A stretch of DNA of 64,000 nt from Flabesymbios commensalis (taxonomy: Eukaryota > Annelida > Polychaeta > Terebellida > Flabelligeridae): NCBI GenBank assembly GCA_964017125.1, contig OZ024908.1, forward strand, positions 77,351,239-77,415,238. The letters are read 5' to 3'. A program made the position numbers and the translations under genes. Positions 47,727-58,240 of this stretch are shown piece by piece. How positions within the stretch are numbered: position 1 is the first letter of the stretch; every line of letters starts with the position of its first letter. The notes under the pieces are model-generated. The model was not told the DNA's origin. It searched no databases and was given only the letters and a program-made list of their open reading frames with translations.

Positions 47727-47852
47727 TGGGGCGAGTTGGTATAATTGTGGGGCGAGTTTGGTATGATGTGGGGCGCGTTGGTTGGGGCGAGTTGGCATAT
47801 AACTATGTGGGGCGAGCTGGTAGAAATGTGGGGCGAGTTGGTTGGGGCGAGT
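47727..47852. repeat. Degenerate GGGGCGAGTTGG minisatellite
   Basis: TGTGGGGCGAGTTGGT-like units of about 13-28 bp recur seven times. It directly precedes the 24-bp array. Confidence 0.8.
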
Positions 47853-48268
47853 TGACCCGTGACATCGTCTCTTTTTACGCCCGTTACATTGTCTCTTGTC
47901 ACGCCCGTGACATCGTCTCTTGTCTCTTGTCACGCCCGTGACATCGTCTCTTTTCACACCCGTGGCATCCTCTGTTGTCACGCCCATGACTTCGTCTCTT
48001 GTCACGCCCGTGACATCATTTCTTTTTACGCCCGTGACATTGTCTCTTGTCACGCCCGTGATATCGTCTCTTTTCAAGCCTGTAACATTGTCTCTTGTCA
48101 CGCCCGTGACATCGTCTCTTGTCACGCCTGTGACATCGTATCTTGTCACGCCCGTGACATCGTCTTTTTTTACGCCCGTGACATCATCTTTTGTCAAGCC
48201 CGTGACATCATCTCTTGTCAAGCCCGTGACATCGTTTCTTGTCACGCCCGTGACATCATCTCTTGACA
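47853..48268. repeat. 24-bp minisatellite, about 17 copies, joined to a LINE
   Basis: The unit is CGTGACATCGTCTCTTGTCA plus CGCC. The 24-bp (8-codon) period keeps frames open on both strands. The plus-strand frame runs on without a stop into the LINE reverse transcriptase at 48,269. The join suggests that a 5'-truncated LINE landed at the array edge. Confidence 0.9.
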
Positions 48269-49770
48269 CTCATCTCTGTACCAGTTTGAAAAATCTAAAA
48301 AAAGGGAAAGCTGCAGGTCCAGATGGACTGGTTGCCGAAATGTTTCTTTCGTCATCGCATATCGTTGTTCCATACTTACTAAAACTGTTTAATTGTATAT
48401 ATTCAGCAGGCGTATTTCCTGAACTGTGGTCAAAAGCTGTCATAATTCCCATTTATAAGGAAGGTAATCCAAATGATGCAGATAACTACAGAGGCATATC
48501 TCTCACAAGTGTGTTTAGCAAAATATTTACTGGTATTTTAAATAAAAGGCTTACGGCTTGGATGGATACACAAGAAATATTAATAGATGACCAGGCTGGT
48601 TTTAGGAAAGGCTACTCAACAGTAGATAATGCTTTTGTTCTCCACTCTGTAATTCACCGACATCTTAATAAGAGTAAAAAGTGTATGCAGCCTTTATTGA
48701 TTTTCGTAAGGCATTTGATTCTGTGGAGCGGGAAACATTATGGAATGTTCTTCAAAAAAATGGCACCAATGGTATGATGTTAACGATGATAAAGAGTATA
48801 TATAATATCGTCCTAAGTTGTGTAAGTTGTCCATATGGCAAAACATTTTTTTTCGACTGCCCGAATGGTGTGAAGCAAGGCTGTATTTTAAGCCCTATTC
48901 TATTTTCACTGTTGGTACAAGAAATTACTAATGAAATACATAGACGTGGGGGTTATGGGATACAACTTTTTCCTGACTTGGCTGAGGTTGGTATTTTGTT
49001 GTTTGCGGACGACATCGTACTCATTGCTGATAGTGTATTTGAACTGCAGAAGAAATTAGATATTTTGTATGAGGTGGCAGTAAAACTTGGTCTAGTTTTT
49101 AACATGGACAAATCTAAGATTGTTGTTTTTAGAAAGGGAGGACACCTAGCTGGTCACTACAGATGGCATATTCGTAATACTATTTTAGAAGTTGTCAGCG
49201 AATATAGCTACCTTGGCCTGATTTTCTCAAACAAGTTAAATAGCAATGTGATGCTAAGTCGCTTAGCGACAAGAGGTAAAATTGCCTTCTGCGGAATATC
49301 AAGCTTGCTTAATAGAATGAATACCACTTCTTATAATATTTTGTGCAAAATGTTTGATGCCCAAGTACAGCCTATATTGTTATACGGATCAGAACTATGG
49401 GGTTTAAATGTCATGTCTGCTATAGAAAATGTACATCATTGTGGCTACTGCATTAAGTTCTGTGTGTATCGCTTGGTATTCGCCATGTGTTCATCTTAAT
49501 TGATCGGTTCATTGTTAGTAGACCAGCCAACACTGAAAAAATGTTTGGACCAAGTATAAGATTCTACACCCCTCCCCCCCCCCCCGACTATCGAAATACC
49601 GACTCAGCCTGTCACGTGACGAGATCAGCCAATCACCGCCGTCATTTAGTTGGTATTTAAATTAGGGTGTAGAATATGATACTTTGTGCCATTTTATTGT
49701 AGCATGAAGGAGTAATAAAGACCATTCGTGCTAAATCAATCACGAATAAAGATAAAGATAAATATTAACT
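48269..49770 (+). pseudogene. 5'-truncated LINE (non-LTR retrotransposon) reverse transcriptase
   Basis: The translation shows reverse transcriptase motifs in order: LKKGKAAGPDGL (48,290 on), AVIIPIYKEGNPNDADNYRG, DDQAGFRKGYST, FIDFRKAFDSVE with the first catalytic Asp, GVKQGCILSPILFSLL, LLFADDIVLIA with the catalytic Asp pair, and YLGLIF of the thumb. The 5' part (ORF1 and endonuclease) is absent. A one-base frameshift lies in the A-run at about 48,676-48,680, between SKK and VYAAFID. The frame then runs to 49,499, where the C-terminal domain is lost. The 3' end has AATAAAG-type tail repeats at about 49,727-49,765. A MITE sits at 49,552-49,684 in the 3' region. The clade is uncertain. This copy is dead. 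Confidence 0.9.
49552..49684. mobile_element. Family C MITE, copy 1, inside the LINE 3' region
   Basis: AAGTATAAGATTCTACACCC at the left is complementary to the right end GGGTGTAGAATATGATACTT. The interior contains a C-run, GTCACGTGAC and CAATCACCG. The same element in the opposite orientation lies at 59,849-59,977. It is 133 bp with no coding capacity and no obvious target duplication. Confidence 0.8.
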
Positions 49771-50283
49771 GTGGGCGAATGCTACCGTCACTTTTGATTT
49801 TAAAGATCATTACAAAGGTCACAAAGCTTAAAATGGGTATTTATCATCATACTATTTGTTATTGGTATTTAGTTTAAACTGCATAGTGATTAATATGTAT
49901 ACATCACAACAGTTAGCATTTTTATTGCAAATAATTAAAACTAAACCATTTTTCATAAAAAATAATAATTAATTACTTATCAACTTTGAATGTATTTCGA
50001 AATAATACAATCATAAAACAATTACACAAATTATCAGTAAAATCAATAAGAGTGATACATAATTATATGTATACTAAAAATATCCATTTTGACTTGGTGA
50101 CTTAAAGCATGTTAAAAACAACCACATGTATGGTGCCACCATGCGAATGACCTATCTTTATGGGTGCCTGCTATTACCTGTCCATGCCGTTAGCAACATT
50201 CTAGACGTCTTTTGTTGGCTTGACTGGCCCACTATGTTGCATTTTCTGCTTGACCTTTTCCTGTAACTTACTCCCCCGCTTGA
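49771..50283. other. Unannotated AT-rich stretch between the two LINE copies
   Basis: Nothing supported. The 5' boundary of the second LINE copy could lie inside its last 100 bp. Confidence 0.4.
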
Positions 50284-50710
50284 TATATATGTGAGGACAC
50301 CAATGCAGTTGTCCTCCACCTCGGTACAAACGATATTAGTGGACCAATAAACAAGGTAAAGGAGGACATTAACAATAAACAAGGTAAAGGAGGACATTAA
50401 CAAATTAGCTGAAAAAATTGAGGGATTCAAAAATACACATTTCTACGTGGCTGAAATCCCCCCTAGGAGCCAGAAGAAATACAATGCCCACATTTACGAC
50501 ATGAATTGCCACATACGTGAAATATGCGCAAAATTGTTCAACTCCGACTATTTGCCCACTCCCATGAACAAAACCCATCTTTATCGTGGTGGGATCCACT
50601 TAAATGAGAAAGGACAGCAAAAACTGACTTCTGCCATGGCTGAAGTGCTCAACAATCACTCTGCTAATGGTCAGTGTTTTCCCATCAGAACAATCATCAC
50701 ACGGACATAG
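50284..50710 (+). pseudogene. LINE ORF1 remnant with SGNH esterase-like domain
   Basis: The translation gives EDTNAVVLHLGTNDISGPIN, then after a frame change KLAEKIEGFKNTHFYVAEIP and RGGIHLNEKGQQKLTSAMAE. VVLHLGTND is the block III-type motif of SGNH hydrolases, and the GIHLNEKG stretch matches the region that normally carries the catalytic Asp-x-x-His. Here the Asp position reads Gly. Esterase domains of this type are known in ORF1 of CR1-like and related LINEs. The frame is broken by an exact 28-bp tandem duplication (50,345-50,372 and 50,373-50,400). The upstream part is missing. ORF2 begins right after or overlapping its end. Confidence 0.75.
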
Positions 50711-52171
50711 CCGATGTAAATAGAGTAATTAATAATGATCAGGACAGAAATATACGTGTACTGTCATGGAACATTAATGGTTTGGGAAACAAAATGACAG
50801 ACCCTGATCTTGTGGCATATATCCGAAACTACGATATAATATTTTTCATAGAAACAATGAAAGGGAACAATTTTACATTGGCAATACCTGGTTATAAATT
50901 TCATCATGTGAGTAGAAAACATAAACATAAAATGCCTGTAGAGCTTCTGGTGGTATTGGCATACTTATTTCAAATAAATATGCAAATTTAACTAGGATAG
51001 ACCACACCTACGACTATTTGGTATGGTTGACATTAGACACAGACTGTTGTCAGAAAAACATTAAAATTGGCTGTGCCTATATACCACCAGAAAACTCATC
51101 ACATGTCGGTGTAAGAAATGATTTTTTTACCATGCTAGAAGAGGAAATGGCTAGATATATTGAAATGCATCACATCCTATTATGTGGTGACTTTAATAGC
51201 CGTACTGGTCAGGCTCCAGACTATGAATCGGGGGTAACAGATATCAATGCAAATGTTCCAAGTGAACGTTCTAATGAAGATATAGTCAGTAACAAATATG
51301 GTCAACTTTTACTAAATTTTTGTATAAACACAGGTTTTAAAATAGCCAATGGGCGCATGTTTAATGATAATGGCATAGGCCTTTATACATACTACTCTCC
51401 AAATGGTTCAAGCACAATAGACTATCTGATCTTTAATGAAAATAACATAATCAGCAAATTTGAAGCTCTACCGAAATTGGTAGAATCAGATCATTGTCCC
51501 ATAAATTCAATATTTCCAACACTAAACTCGATTGCAAGCCCTTAAAAATAGACACCTGTGTAAATGACACATCTTCTCGGTCTAATGTTTTTATATGGCA
51601 AGAAGAGAAAAGGGAAGAATATCAAATAGCTCTACGGAATGAGCAAGCATGTCATGCATTTGAGGAAATGCTGTGTGCCGCCACCGAGGGGTGTAATACT
51701 GACACTCAATGTGACATGTTCAAAGGTATGCTGGAAAATGTAATTTCGCCATTATTCCCAGCAAGGAAACATATTTCGAAGGAAAGGAAGTACACGCAAA
51801 ATAATTTCCCCTCCAACCCTTGGCATGATAAAGAATGTAAATCCTTGAAGTATGTTGTTAATAATATTGCTAAGCATAGAGACTTTAACGCACAGCAAGG
51901 CGAATATAATATACTTTTACGACAATATAAGCAATTAATCCAAAGAAAGAAAAGACAATACCAGCAAGCCAATCTTAGTGAGCTGGAAAATATGAGAACA
52001 GAAGATCCTAATTCTTACTGGAAATTCTGGAAATCCCTAAATCCTAGAAATGTCACTACAGGGCCTACCTTGGCAGACTTTGTGAACTATTTTGAACAAC
52101 AAATCTACCCACCCCATGTGGATTATTTTGATTATGAACACATGAATAATATAATAAAACAAGTTACTTGA
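50674..52171 (+). pseudogene. LINE ORF2 N-terminal part: AP-type endonuclease and linker, no reverse transcriptase
   Basis: Endonuclease motifs appear in order: RVLSWNINGLGNK, DIIFFIETMKG, then after a frame change SGGIGILISNKYANL, IGCAYIPPENSS, ILLCGDFNSRTG, STIDYLIFN and SDHCPIN. These contain the Asn, Glu, Asp-Asn and Asp-His residues expected for APE-like endonucleases. A further frame change near 51,500 leads into the linker (NPWHDKECKS, RRKKRQYQQANLSELE-like, EDPNSYWKFWKSLNP). The frame stops at 52,171, exactly where the reverse transcriptase should start, and the 3' tail follows at once. The element is therefore internally deleted, with at least two frameshifts. Confidence 0.88.
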
Positions 52172-52244
52172 CAAATAAGTCTGTAATGACTTTTCTTTTC
52201 TGTCAATAAAATATATGTCTGTCTGTCTGTCTGTCTGTCTGTCT
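52172..52244 (+). mobile_element. LINE 3' end with TGTC tail
   Basis: CTTTTCTTTTCTGTCAATAA followed by AATATATG and about eight TGTC units forms a short 3' UTR and simple-repeat tail of the kind that primes LINE integration. It belongs to the copy whose endonuclease ends at 52,171. A similar TGTC tail lies at 59,490-59,522. Confidence 0.75.
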
Positions 52245-52378
52245 GATACCTCACACTGACTTGTTGCTTTTCCGACAAGAACAAAATTGTTACTTTCCCG
52301 ACTTGATTTCACGCCACGCTATATATGAAGAGAAAGCTTTGAACTACATGCTGCGTGCTATATAGTATAGCAGATAAG

Positions 52379-55358
52379 GAAACCTATTGTGCGTTTTATG
52401 ATAAAAGCATGACATTTCTACCACTTGTAGAACATATCCTAAGGGTCATTTTAAGATGTGGAGGTAAACTGGATTTGACCTCTGATGACCTCTAGAGGTA
52501 ATTGACCTCGAAAGCTCAAAATATACACTGGTACAGGCAAAAAGTGGTGAAAATTGTGAATTACAATGTCTATAAAATGTTTTATTTTGTATTCCAGAAT
52601 TGTGCCAAATACTCTAAAAGACTCTCAGTAATCATAATTATAATACCAAGGTCATATCAAGGTCATTTCAAGGTCAAAATGGCAAAGATAGTGAAAATAT
52701 CAATTTCAAAACTGTTAGTTATCTATCTAGGTGCAGTTATCTATTACACAGGACTGGTTTTGAAAAAAATATACATCAGATATATTTCCACATTAATTTA
52801 AGATATTGAGGGCAGTATGGGCCTTGGGAGGGGTGGTATCTCCCAGGTATTCCGCTTATTACGCTCTTTTCTAAATTACAATTTTACAGCAATGTGAAAC
52901 ATCCTGGGCTCACATGGCAACATATTGATACATAATTGGGCTATGAAGGTTGACATGGGTTGGGGTTGTGTTTTACTGGGGTACAGTCCGAAAGCAACAC
53001 GAAGGGCATAGCAAAGTCATTTCAAGATCAAACTGGCAAAATCATAAAAAATATAGTTTTTATAACATACAAACCAGTTTAAAATTGAAAAGACGTTAAC
53101 TTGACCTTGCAAGGTCACCTTTGGGAAGGGCGCCCTCAGTGTATGTCGACAGTAGCTCTCTTGTACATAGATGGGTTCACATTAAACTGAGAGATAGAGT
53201 TGTTTACTTTTGATTAATTTCAACACTGTTAGTGGTTAGAGATGTTAGTGGTGATGTTTTTATTCACAGCTAAATTTGTACACAATCAAGCACGTGCCCT
53301 GAGTGTCATTTTGAGATGTGGAGGTAACCGACCTCATTGCTGACGCCACTGTCCTTGAAACACTACAATTTAGACTCAGAAACTATTGTTTTAAGACAAT
53401 TATGTATACAATGTAGAGATTTTTATATTATTCACAGCAAATTTAGAACACGATCTAACATATACACTGAATTATTTTGTGAGATGGAAATAAGCTGGAT
53501 TAAACCTTGTTAGAGGTCATTGACCTCGGAATACTACAATTTTGACTCGCAAAACCAGGAAATATGTTTATTCACATCAGTTATAGCACACATCAAACCC
53601 AGATAAATATCACCTGAATCGACATGAACATTTATTATTGTAGCAAACATTACAAAAATCTACTCGTATTTAACAGCGACGTAGTCGACTAAACAAGGGT
53701 AGTTCTGTTTATGTCGAGTGTTTGTGTGATATGTTTTGTACAGAACACTAACATTTATGTCAAAACTTTCCGTACCGATCCTTACTCAGAACTTCAATAG
53801 TCCCGACTGTTGCTGCCACTGCAGCATCAATGATGGCTATTATATAAATGAATTGCAAATCTGCACTGATTTTCATGTAAGGATTTCCCATCTCCGCCAG
53901 TAGTGCCACAAACATTTTCGCATGATTTAAGAAGGTTGATTTCGCAGTGCGCGCGTCACTGGTGTGTGGTTTTATTCATGTAACCTAGTCCCTAAATTCT
54001 GAGAAATTCTGAATGATCCGGAATTGTCTCTCAGCCCAATAGCTTCATCAGACCCTTTCAGTGTATGACCGGGTTCACCGGATTTCTTTGATGATAGTTG
54101 ATAGTTGATAGATGATAGCGGTTGTGACTATCCATCGATTTCTGGAGGTGAGACCACAGATTGTTAATGCCCAGTCGATTAAATTTGCTTGGCTAACCGT
54201 CAAATGTGAATGATTTAGATAATACCTTTACATACAACAATATTAACTTAAAGACAGTAGACACGTTTGCCTACCTAGGAATTTCTGAACCGACAAGCAC
54301 AAAATGCCAGCTCAGCACTGTATATGGTTATGAAGGGACTTCTAAGTAATCGAAATTTCGCGATTGAACCTGCTAGGCAACGGCTCTAACACTTTTCCAC
54401 ATGTTTTAGATCCTAAAAATCTAGACAAAAGAAAATCCATTCATACGAATTTCCTTTGTAAATACATATTGGGAGCAGCAATAATATTGCGGTTCGTCCA
54501 GAGCTGGACAGAACTACAATGGAAATAGACATAAAAATCATAATGTATTGGCAGCGTATCACCAAATTTTCAAATGAAAAAAAAATAATTAAAACAGGTT
54601 TACATGGAAAATATAGAGTCAATCCAATAAAAAAAGGTGGTCGACCTGCATTAGAACCACAAAGTAATGGTTGGGGAAATGCTTGGCAAATCGAGTCAAA
54701 TTTGCTACATATTGAGCAGTTTAGACATAACACGGACTGATCGATCAACTAAATCAAGTAACACATTATAAAAAACACAATCCCAGTCCATGTCAACCGT
54801 CATAACCCAATTGTGTATCAATATTTTGCCATGTGAGCCCAAGCTGATGTTTCACACTGCGGCATAATTGTAATTTGCATTTTTCAATTAAATTGAGAAA
54901 GGAATGTCACCCTCCCCCCCCCCCCCACCAGGGTTGATACCGTCTCCAATCTCCCAATAATATCCGACCAAGAATGTGTCAAAACCAGTTCCTTGTAATC
55001 AATGACTGCACCACTACCAGTATTAAAATAGATAACAAGTGGATATTTTCACTATTTTTGCCACTTTGGCATTGAAATAACCTTGGTACGACCTTGCAAT
55101 GACCTTGGTGTTATATTTATGATTAACAACAGACTCTTCGATAATTTACTACACATGTGAAATAAAAAAAAACATTTTATAGACACTCTAATACACACTT
55201 TCAACTTCACCTGTGGATATTTTGAACTTTCAAGGTCAATGACCTCTAGAGATCACCAGGGGTCAAATCTAGCTTACCTCCACATCTTAAAATAAACCTC
55301 AGGGTACGTACTAATAATGGTAGAAGTTTCATGCTTTTATCATAAAATGCACAATTGT
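52379..55358. mobile_element. Giant foldback element 3 (about 3.0 kb inverted repeat)
   Basis: Its left arm (52,379 to about 52,985) is the inverted copy of the right arm (about 54,765 to 55,358). TTTTATGATAAAAGCATGA, TTTTAAGATGTGGAGGTAA, ATTTGACC..CTCTAGAGGT, GTCTATAAAATGTTTTATTT, CTCACATGGCAA and TTGGGCTATGAAGGTTGACA all recur as complements in mirror order. The arms are about 600 bp, perhaps 75-80 percent matched by eye. The ~1.8 kb spacer contains more GAGGTCATTGACCTCGG repeats and a LINE fragment. CAAGGTCATTTCAAGGTCA phrases are abundant in the arms. No transposase is visible. It abuts the next giant foldback. Confidence 0.8.
54205..54748 (+). pseudogene. LINE reverse transcriptase C-terminal fragment inside foldback 3
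   Basis: Two pieces are readable: NNINLKTVDTFAYLGISEP (about 54,235-54,296; YLGI is the thumb-domain motif), and RTTMEIDIKIIMYWQRITKF with IESNLLHIEQF (54,509-54,740), which matches the C-terminal LINE region that usually reads as ELGRxPL..I..RMxxYW. An internal stretch is missing between them, and stops occur in the joint region. It lies in the spacer of the inverted repeat, so it inserted into the foldback or was captured by it. Confidence 0.6.
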
Positions 55359-55377
55359 TTCATTGTGGGAGCTTAAC

Positions 55378-58013
55378 AGCTGCACTAATATAGTGCTGCA
55401 GCAATCAATCCAAAAGTGCAGTATTTTTCGAGTAACCCAAACTCAGATAGTAACAAGATGCATCCTATACCAAATTAAAGGTATGAATCTCAGGAATATG
55501 AATATTGGGGATGCCAATGCGATAAAAATTGACAAAGTTGGTGAGCTAACCCTTTCCGTGCCATGGTGAAACATTCAAAAATGTTACAAAAATATCATGG
55601 GTCGTTCTCGAGGGATTAATATACAGATGGATTGTGTATTAATGTTTTAGCAATATCTGCTTATTTTTATGCCATTATTTAAAAAAATTAGAAAAACTAA
55701 AATTGGTGACTGTTTAAGTCCTAGGAGTCAAAATGAAACAATAAAATAATTGGTGGCTAGGAAAATTGTAATCCTATTATCTATTTTCGATTGTGTGATA
55801 TGTTTAGCAAAATAGATTAAATAAAGAAATATTTACTTGAATTCATATTTTGTATACATAATAACCCTTTCAATGCTAGTGAACATACTGTTATATTGCG
55901 AACATAATCAACAGTAATAATTATTAGTTCAGTAGGCATACAGACAGACAGACAGACAAGCAGACAAACTCAAATTTTGACGAGATATATCCAAGACCAA
56001 ATTAAAGGGATGAATCTCGGAAATATGAATATTGGAGATGCCATTGTGCGACAGTTGGACGAAAGTGGTGAGCTAACCCTTTCTGTACCATGGTGAAATA
56101 ATTGAGAATGTTACAAAAAAAAGCATTGACCGGGTTCATCAGAGGGACTGGTGCATATATAGGCCTATATATTTATATATGTGTATTAATATTTTAACAA
56201 TAAATATGTCTTTTTATGCAAAATTCAAATGTGTGACCCTTTAAATCTTAGAAATAAAAATGCGTTGTCTAGGACAATTTTGACCTAGGTTGAAATATGA
56301 ACTTTGCTCTGCTTTTATGTCTATATTTTTTACTCGCTTGTTTTCACATAATTTGTGTGTGCTGAATCCGAATCTGTCGGACAGAATTCTATATTTGGTG
56401 TCTTTCACTTTCAAATAAGCAAAACAAAAAACGGCCGCCAAAACCACATCTTTTCTATATTTTTGTTACAAATTATTGCACGATTTCTGGTTTCTGCATG
56501 ATTTGGTGTTGATAAATTAATGTCTCTTGTTTTTCTATCAAAATGACCTATATTTGACCTTCAAATATAAAATAGTTACCGCCAAAGACAAATAAAAACG
56601 TTTTTCATGCACGTGAACTATAATATCATAAACAACATCTATTTAATGAAAATCTGAAAAATAGACTACGTAATAAGGCAGATTAGATTATAAGGCATTC
56701 GAAACTGTGTTTATGCACAATATATTCTAACATGCTTTGATGTGCTTAGTATTAAGAATGTTGTCATTATTTTAATAGTAAATATGTAAAATGACGTCCA
56801 TCTAGGATTTTACGATAAACTATAGGTCAGACGATGAACAATAAACACCATAAATGTTTTTTTCGGTCCCAAATTCATACAAAATAAGTAAATTGAGCAA
56901 TCCCGTGCCAGAAATAATGAAAAAAGATTTAATTTACATCTCGATAGCCATTTTGTTCCTTGTTCATATGAAGGTGAACTTCCCGGCCATTTTGGATTTT
57001 TTCTTTCAAATTTACTCGTCAGCAACGTTTATTCCTAATCCCACTATGTTACCACAAATAAGTCCTTTTATCGTTAACATGTTTAGCAGTATACTTATAG
57101 TAACAGTAAATATATCAAAAACGGCGGATGTCTTGGATTTAAAGGCCAAATAAAGGTCATTTCTTTCCAAAGACACAAGAAAAAAAATTATCAATTAAAA
57201 ATATTGCGGAAACCATAAATTGTCCTTTTATGTGAGACAAACCATAAAAAATATGGAGTTTTCTTAACATTTTGGTGGCCATCTTGTGTTTTGCTAATTT
57301 GAAAGTGAAGGTCACCAAATATAGAATGTTATCCGACAGATTCGAATTCAGCGAACACAAATTATGTGAAAACAAGTGGATAAAATAGTATACACTAAAA
57401 TATCGAGCAAAGTTTCATATTTCATATTTCAGTCCAGGCTGAATATACATATTCTCATGAAAGGCTGAGATGTTCTTTCATTAAAAAATATGCATGACAT
57501 TTATAAATATAAATAACACATATTTTTAGGCATAGACATATCTGGGTTCAGATAACATAGGCCAGATATGGATATGTCCAACAGCTGCGATTTATTATGT
57601 CGTTTTCTTAGACCATGTTTACTAGTTTGTTTTGTTGTTAAATTTGATTATTTTATAATAAAAAAACATGTTTGTGCGTACGTGGAAAGACGACTATTTA
57701 CTCTACTGCAATAGGTGATGTATTATTAGAACGGAAATTTAATTATATGATATATGGTATATCGCATGTGCTGAATGGTTAATCTGAAAATCAATAATAC
57801 ACTGCCTATGTGATTTTATTGTAATATTGCCCAATTGTTTTACACCGTGGGACATAAAGGGTTAGCTTACCAATTTTGTCCAACTTTACCTCATTGGCAT
57901 CCCCAATATTAATATTCCTGAGATTCATACCTTAAATTTGGTATAGGATGCATCTTGTTACTACTTGAGGTTAGGTGGTGAAAAAAATCTCACAATTGCT
58001 GCAGCACTAATAA
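55378..58013. mobile_element. Giant foldback element 2 (about 2.6 kb inverted repeat), related to foldback 1
   Basis: TAGTGCTGCAGCAAT, GTAACAAGATGCATCCTATA, GGTATGAATCTCAGGAATAT and GGTGAGCTAACCCTTT at the left (55,390-55,570) return as complements at 57,850-58,010. The left end also carries a second, direct copy of this terminal segment at about 55,985-56,110. The interior (56,220-57,800) matches foldback 1 (12,430-14,370) in the same order: TTTTCACATAATTTG, ACCTTCAAATATAAAAT, GGCCATTTTGGATTTTTTC, TTTGAAAGTGAAGGTCACCA, and GTATATCGCATGTG. The outer ends differ from those of foldback 1. No transposase frame. Confidence 0.78.
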
Positions 58014-58177
58014 CCTGTTGCCGTCCTAAGCCGTTTAGCAGGAAATGCCCCTTCTAAATGCCCATGATTCCCGACAAATAACGCCTGCTCCATGCTGACA
58101 ATACCTCCCTTGACCCTGTTGACTCATTTCCAGTGACATCACTTCTCCATGGCCGATTTAGTCCTGAAATTAAAAAA
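58014..58177. other. Unannotated stretch
   Basis: Nothing supported. Confidence 0.4.
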
Positions 58178-58240
58178 GGCAGGTCCAATATTGGGCCAGC
58201 GTCTTATATTATGGTCCGACATTGAGCCTGGGCTTGGCCA
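58178..58240. mobile_element. Family A fragment
   Basis: GCAGGTCCAATATTGGGCC, the loop-like AGCGTCTTATATTATGG and TCCGACATTGAGCCTGGGC reproduce the inner arm-loop-arm of family A. Confidence 0.55.
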
